A DNA stretch of 64,000 nucleotides, taken from the NCBI GenBank assembly GCA_026873275.1, contig JANTUC010000014.1, forward strand, positions 124,001 to 188,000, in the 5' to 3' direction. Made by a program: the position numbers and the translations under genes. Under the pieces are notes generated by a model, which was not told where the DNA came from, searched no databases, and saw nothing but the letters and a program-made list of their open reading frames with translations. Positions 59,311 to 64,000 of this stretch are shown in pieces; within the stretch, counting starts at the first letter, position 1; every line of letters begins with the position of its first letter. The DNA is from Pseudopithomyces maydicus. Its lineage: Eukaryota; Ascomycota; Dothideomycetes; Pleosporales; Didymosphaeriaceae.

Positions 59311-62300
59311 CTTGTTGGTATTATTAGGTCTTTGGATTTCTGCACCTGTGTCAGTTTCGTTTTATGAGGATAAAAAATATTAGGTATCTTGTGTATGAAA
59401 GTCAGTACGCCACCCTCTATCCTTTATATAGTCTTCCTCCCTCTCGCTCAAACACCTAATCCCCACCCCCTCCAACCACACCGTGCACCCGGGAAGGACC
59501 GACACCTAATTTCGAGCCGTCCTCTGAGCACCAATATCATCCTTCGAGTCACATGTCAATTCCTCGCCTCTCTGCTGCTCTCCCGCTCCGTCCCCCTTAG
59601 CGCCATTGTTCAGCTCACGAACCCACTCGACCCCATTTTTACTTTCCCAAGCACCCGGACACAAACATTATAAAAACAATTCGCGTCTCACGTCCATCAC
59701 CTTGGACGTGCGCCCCCATACGCACCCCGCTTCATTCCACGGGACAACCCGCTGATCTCATCGCCCTATGTACCCGTTAGTCCCCCCTTGGGCATCAACA
59801 TGGTGCCACCGCCCGCGATTCTGCTAGCGCAAACACAATCCTCGACCCACGAACGTTTCAAGGCTCTTTCTTGCTCGGCTCGTCACCCGGGTCGGTGCAG
59901 CCCGTGAGCTGGCGACGCTATTGCCTACGCCCAGGTGGGTGGGCGGGCGGGCGACGTGCTGCGCTGGCGGGAGACAAGCCGATAGATATCGGGGAAAAAC
60001 CAACGAGCCGGCCAGCCAGATGCATATATATATACATGTCTACAGATTTACGAAGAGCACGGATGATTTCCGCGGGGCCACGTGTTTAATAATCGGATGC
60101 GGCGTTGCAGCGCCTTTTTGCGCGGCGTGGGAAAAAGGAATGGTGGTGGCGGTTGTGAAGTACGGGATGGAGACTAGTGCCCAAGCTGGGCTGAGGACAC
60201 GGTGCACCCTCGATGTACTTAGGCGGAGGTAGGCGGATGAGGTATCCACTTGTGCTAAGCGATACAAAGAGTAGTGCCGTAGGGCGGAGCTGAGGTATGT
60301 TCGCGAATTTAGATTAGCTGCGTAACGCTGTGGCGATGCGATGGTGACTAGATTTGTTTGCTACATGATCTCTCTTACAGAGAACGTATGTGAACGATAA
60401 AAGTGCATGGCTGTGTACAGTACACACCCTTTTCTGGGCTGGGAAAAAGTCAGCATCACCAGGTGACATACATAGGGCGCCCTACTTCTGTCACATGGAA
60501 TAAGCTTTGCTAGAGACAGTGGCGTCGAAACAGCGCAGCCTCAGCCCCGTTGACCAAACTTTGGGGCTGCGGTACGCACGGCCAGCTAATAAAGTACCCG
60601 CTCTTGTGCAGCGTTTCACCGATCGGTAGACCAGTAGTCGCCGATAAGGCTGGGTGTACGAGTACACGTAGCGGGGGCGCATAGGGCGTAAGACGCTGGT
60701 CAGCGTACCCCAATGCCAGTATCCGACTTGGAGTATCATTTCAGCGTGTCAGCCACGCTGCTCACAGTATTGAACACCAGTATTCCACGTCATCTTAACC
60801 ATGCGGTGGTGCGTCAAGTCGGGAGTCTGATGCCCAGTGATCGAGCTGTTGAGCAGCCATGGAGGATAACATCGACATGCAGGCACATTGATGGTCTCTG
60901 CAACCAGTTTCAATAAGCGGAGTGCGTTGAAGGATCAACACAGTATCATAGCCATGGGAGGGTCTTCGGGGCCCAGGCTTCGTATATCCTGGAGCCTATA
61001 GGTACAGATTCCATCATGAGGTGTGCTCATATTCTATTAGACAAAGAACCAGTCTTTTGTCTTGAAAAACATCTTATATATATCTATAGCATATATAGTA
61101 CCGACTCTGTCCTTTGCTTGATTGGCAATTAAACAAGGGTCGCCATTGTCGTATGCCTCGTTGCTTACACTACGCTTTCTACGCATAACATTTTCAGCCA
61201 GCGCATAAACGAAGGTTTCGTTACCAGTATTAAACGGGTGGAACACGCGCTATAGTTAATCCATGCTTAGCTGTCACAAAACAGGGAGTCAATGGAATGA
61301 AATTCAGAAGGTGCAATGAGTGAGTAATCAATAGCGATTTGGCACAACCGTCACGGTATCACTATTTGAAAGATATTTTAAGCGGGTAAAGACTTCTCAT
61401 GATTAGGACAATGAGACTTGTCTGTATAGAAAGAAACAGGGCGCTTGCTAAAGATTGCAAAGAAAATATAAGGGGCCGTGCAATAGAGCATTAAGGTGCA
61501 GTAACGCTTAGCTTCAAAACTACTTGCCAAAAGGGGTAATAGTAGGTCGTGATGGGAGCGAAGAAAAATTGCTTTTGGTCTTCCTTCTAGTTCTATTCTA
61601 TCGAAAGCCCTTTCGACAGTCCTACCAATAGCCTAACTTAATCCTAAATTATTTTAGCAGAGACTAAAGTGACTCGCACTAAGGTTCCTTTGGGTAATTA
61701 CAAAAATAAATCTTTGATGAAGAAACACGCATTTACTCGAACTGATATGATAACAACCAGGCATTAGCGATGCCCCATGGCGAAGTACATGTATTTGAAG
61801 TACTTACCTTACATTATACCCAATTTGGCACATCCATGGGGCAAATTAGAACGCCTTATAATTTTGATATTTCAATTATTTCATAAACACGATGGTTTCG
61901 CCTGCAGCCATCGCGCCTCAACCGCCCATTACACATAAGCCACATTCAGGCAATAGCGATACTGAGGCCTATAGTCCGCGACCAGTTGCATCGATCTGCA
62001 TTGAGGTGAAAAGAGTTAACAAGGAGCTATGGTAGCTACAGCCTTATTTAGATCAAGGCAAACATTGGGGGCGAAAATGACACGAATAGGCCCACACACT
62101 CGTATTAATTATGCACGCTTGCTCAATTTGTACACGAAGCCTCAATCTGTTAGTCATATATGATTCGAATTGAATGCACTCTAGTTGTAAAAGGTAGCCG
62201 ATTAGAAAAGCGAGTCCGCAATTGCGCCAACACCTGCACGCAATTTCAGGTGTGAAATGGTCAGAGAACGAAAGGAAGAACATGGATTTTCTTGTTCCTA

Positions 62301-63200
62301 TGAGCCCAGTTTCTGTTAACAATAAACTCGAAATTGGTACAAATAAGACGGTTTTCAGTTCAAGTATTACTAGCAATTCTCCGATCTCAAATTAAATCTT
62401 GGTAATATCTCTTTGGCTCGAGCTAGGTTCCTTTCATCTGCCTTAGTGTTACCTTAAATACGAGTTCGGAATATTGGGCGGCGCTCAAGGAATCTAAACA
62501 CATGTAAATTGCCTTTCTAGCTGTAGCAACCTCAGATCTCCACTTGGGAAGAATAAGGCACCAAGCAACACGAAGTATAACTTGCCGCAGCCCAGTAATT
62601 AATGGGGGCTAGAAAGTGATCGGCAAACAATTGTGGCTCGTTGACTTTCCAGGTCATATTGCGATTCGCCAATGGCCAGCGTCAAAGTAAGGCGTACCAC
62701 GAGTCAGGCCGTTTTTAGATGTTGAACGGCGAACAAGGTTGATTGGCCCCTAGAAAACAGCCATTCACTTTATTTTGGGAACTATTACGGTAGTAGCATT
62801 ACTGGATATTCACCAAGATCGTAATCCACACCGGTCCGGAGTTCAATGCTAACTCTAAGGCTTGCGTCTTGAAACAAAGCGGCCTCCCACCGATACCAGA
62901 CATGGAAAAACATTCGGAGAGTCGTCTTTGGAGGCCTCGTAAACAATGAAATAGGAGCAAATCTCGGGTACAATGAAGTAATAAGAGGAAGACGAGATTG
63001 GTATAAAGAGAGGGGGTTTTCCACCACCATCGTTTAATAATCACTCAAACAACCTCGAACATCACAACGAAGTCTGATACTCTGTCCATCACTCACTAAA
63101 TCTACTTTCAGACTCTTTATCACACGTCAGTACTCACCCGATATTACCCACATTGGAAACTCACATACACTGCTGACACAAATTTCATCTGAAGTCAACC
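59311..63200. other. 3.9-kb gene-free region
   Basis: 59.3-60.4 kb has moderate GC and presumably the hydrolase promoter; 60.9-62.8 kb is AT-richer. I saw no coding frame with convincing composition, no RNA gene and no transposon termini. The last about 150 bases (CA-rich, A-rich before the ATG) look like the promoter and leader of the small secreted protein. Confidence 0.5.
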
Positions 63201-63509
63201 ATGAAGTTTTCCGCCGCCATCATCCTCACGAGCATCGCTCTAGTCGCTGCTCTACCTCCACCTGATCAAAGCCACGTTGACGAGAAGAACGTTCTTATTC
63301 CGCGCAAACCGCATTGTGCTAAGCGAAACTTCGGCTGTGAAGATGGCTACTGTTGGAAAAAGTGCGGCCCATCTGGATCATGGTGCTGGTTAGCCTACAG
63401 CAGAGGTACTGGCGGCTGGGTCACTTGCACCAGCGATGCCAACTGTGAGAAGAGAAAGGATGCGGCTTGTGCTGTTCGAGAGAGACCTCATGGTGGATGC
63501 GGCTGTTAG
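63201..63509 (+). CDS. Small secreted cysteine-rich protein, effector-like
   Basis: 102 residues, one exon. A signal peptide of about 18 residues ends 'VAALP', a short acidic pro-like stretch follows, and then a compact domain with ten cysteines (positions 39, 46, 51, 55, 62, 76, 82, 90, 100, 102), enough for five disulfides. Aromatic and Gly-rich spacers 'GYCWKKC' and 'SWCWLAY' and a C-terminal 'GGCGC'. Size, secretion signal and Cys spacing fit fungal apoplastic effectors or antimicrobial-type small proteins; I do not assign activity. The flanks are gene-free and AT-rich, a common setting for such genes. Start ATG 63201 has an A-rich leader. Confidence 0.8.
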   Translation: MKFSAAIILTSIALVAALPPPDQSHVDEKNVLIPRKPHCAKRNFGCEDGYCWKKCGPSGSWCWLAYSRGTGGWVTCTSDANCEKRKDAACAVRERPHGGCGC

Positions 63510-64000
63510 ACTTTGAGGGAACACGTTTCCTGGTATCGTTTCGTGTATGGAGAAAGTTGCTGCCCATTTCTTCTGATTGTACTCATTTGTTTTGGTCTTT
63601 GGTTTTGTTCTATTTTCAACCAACTATTGTCATTCGTTTAATTTCCTGTTCTGTTCAATATGAAGAATCTGAGGTTGTCTTAAAGAACACGAGTGGCCAT
63701 TATAGAGAGTCAATGAATATTGTCCTGATAGATCTCTGGGGGATAACTCTTGAACAAATCGAGCGACGACCGTCCCAGCAAAACCACATCCAGAACGTAT
63801 CCAATTGGCCACAAGGTAACAGGCCTGTAGTTCCTCAAGAATCCGGTTTCTTGAATGGGTGGGACGACTTAGTTTCACCTTAGCAACCAATAGATCACGG
63901 TAGGTTGGATACAATTCTGAGCTACCTCACCTAGAAGCTCTCGGCTTGGGGGTCTTTAAGGCACGTATCCCATAAGATACGATGCATTGACCGGTTCAAT
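63510..64000. other. 3' flank of the small secreted protein gene
   Basis: T-rich downstream sequence (63540-63660) suits a 3' UTR and terminator. No further gene recognised. Confidence 0.45.

Overview
The window is nuclear DNA of a filamentous ascomycete (Pezizomycotina; a Dothideomycete-like genome is my guess, not shown). The evidence is short GT-AG introns of about 50-100 nt with CTAAC/CTGAC-type branch sites, long intergenic stretches full of microsatellites, and fungal families: a GT4/DUF3492 giant glycosyltransferase, an AA9 LPMO, a SomA/Flo8-type LisH regulator, a hybrid histidine kinase and an NLR-like protein. I see no tRNA, rRNA, CRISPR array or complete transposon. Exon borders were set by eye from splice consensus, reading frame and family conservation.

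Layout. 1-5.5 kb: 3' part of a giant membrane glycosyltransferase. 6.5-7.6 kb: secreted AA9 LPMO. 9.1-11.1 kb (minus): Mid2-like type I membrane protein. 13.2-15.2 kb (minus): F-box/beta-propeller protein. 17.0-19.1 kb: multi-pass membrane protein. 19.9-21.7 kb (minus): secreted GMC oxidoreductase. 24.6-30.7 kb is a GC-rich conserved block: SomA-like regulator (minus), the TRAPP subunit Bet3 (minus) and, divergent from it, the U5 snRNP 40 kDa WD40 protein. 32.0-33.6 kb: two-TM protein. 34.8-35.3 kb: a small putative gene.

35-52 kb is more AT-rich and accessory. It holds an alpha/beta-hydrolase-NACHT-ankyrin NLR-like gene (37.0-40.8 kb), an SDR (42.9-44.3 kb), the relic of a highly reducing polyketide synthase (44.4-45.6 kb, minus), a type-B carboxylesterase whose nucleophile serine is glycine (46.1-47.8 kb), a fragment of a rhodopsin-domain membrane protein (49.1-49.4 kb) and a SAM methyltransferase (49.8-51.0 kb). 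I read 42.9-51.0 kb as a possible decayed secondary-metabolite locus. It is followed by a hybrid histidine kinase (52.6-56.1 kb, minus), an HSL-type alpha/beta hydrolase (57.5-59.3 kb, minus), a gene-free 3.9 kb stretch and a small secreted 10-cysteine protein (63.2-63.5 kb).

The most striking global observation is technical. Ten genes contain thirteen frame breaks, all of the same sign (one base missing), mostly at C or G runs. Restoring one base at each makes every one of these genes add up to whole codons with family-typical sequence on both sides. I therefore treat them as intact genes with probable consensus errors from long-read assembly, and treat only the PKS and rhodopsin remnants as pseudogenes.
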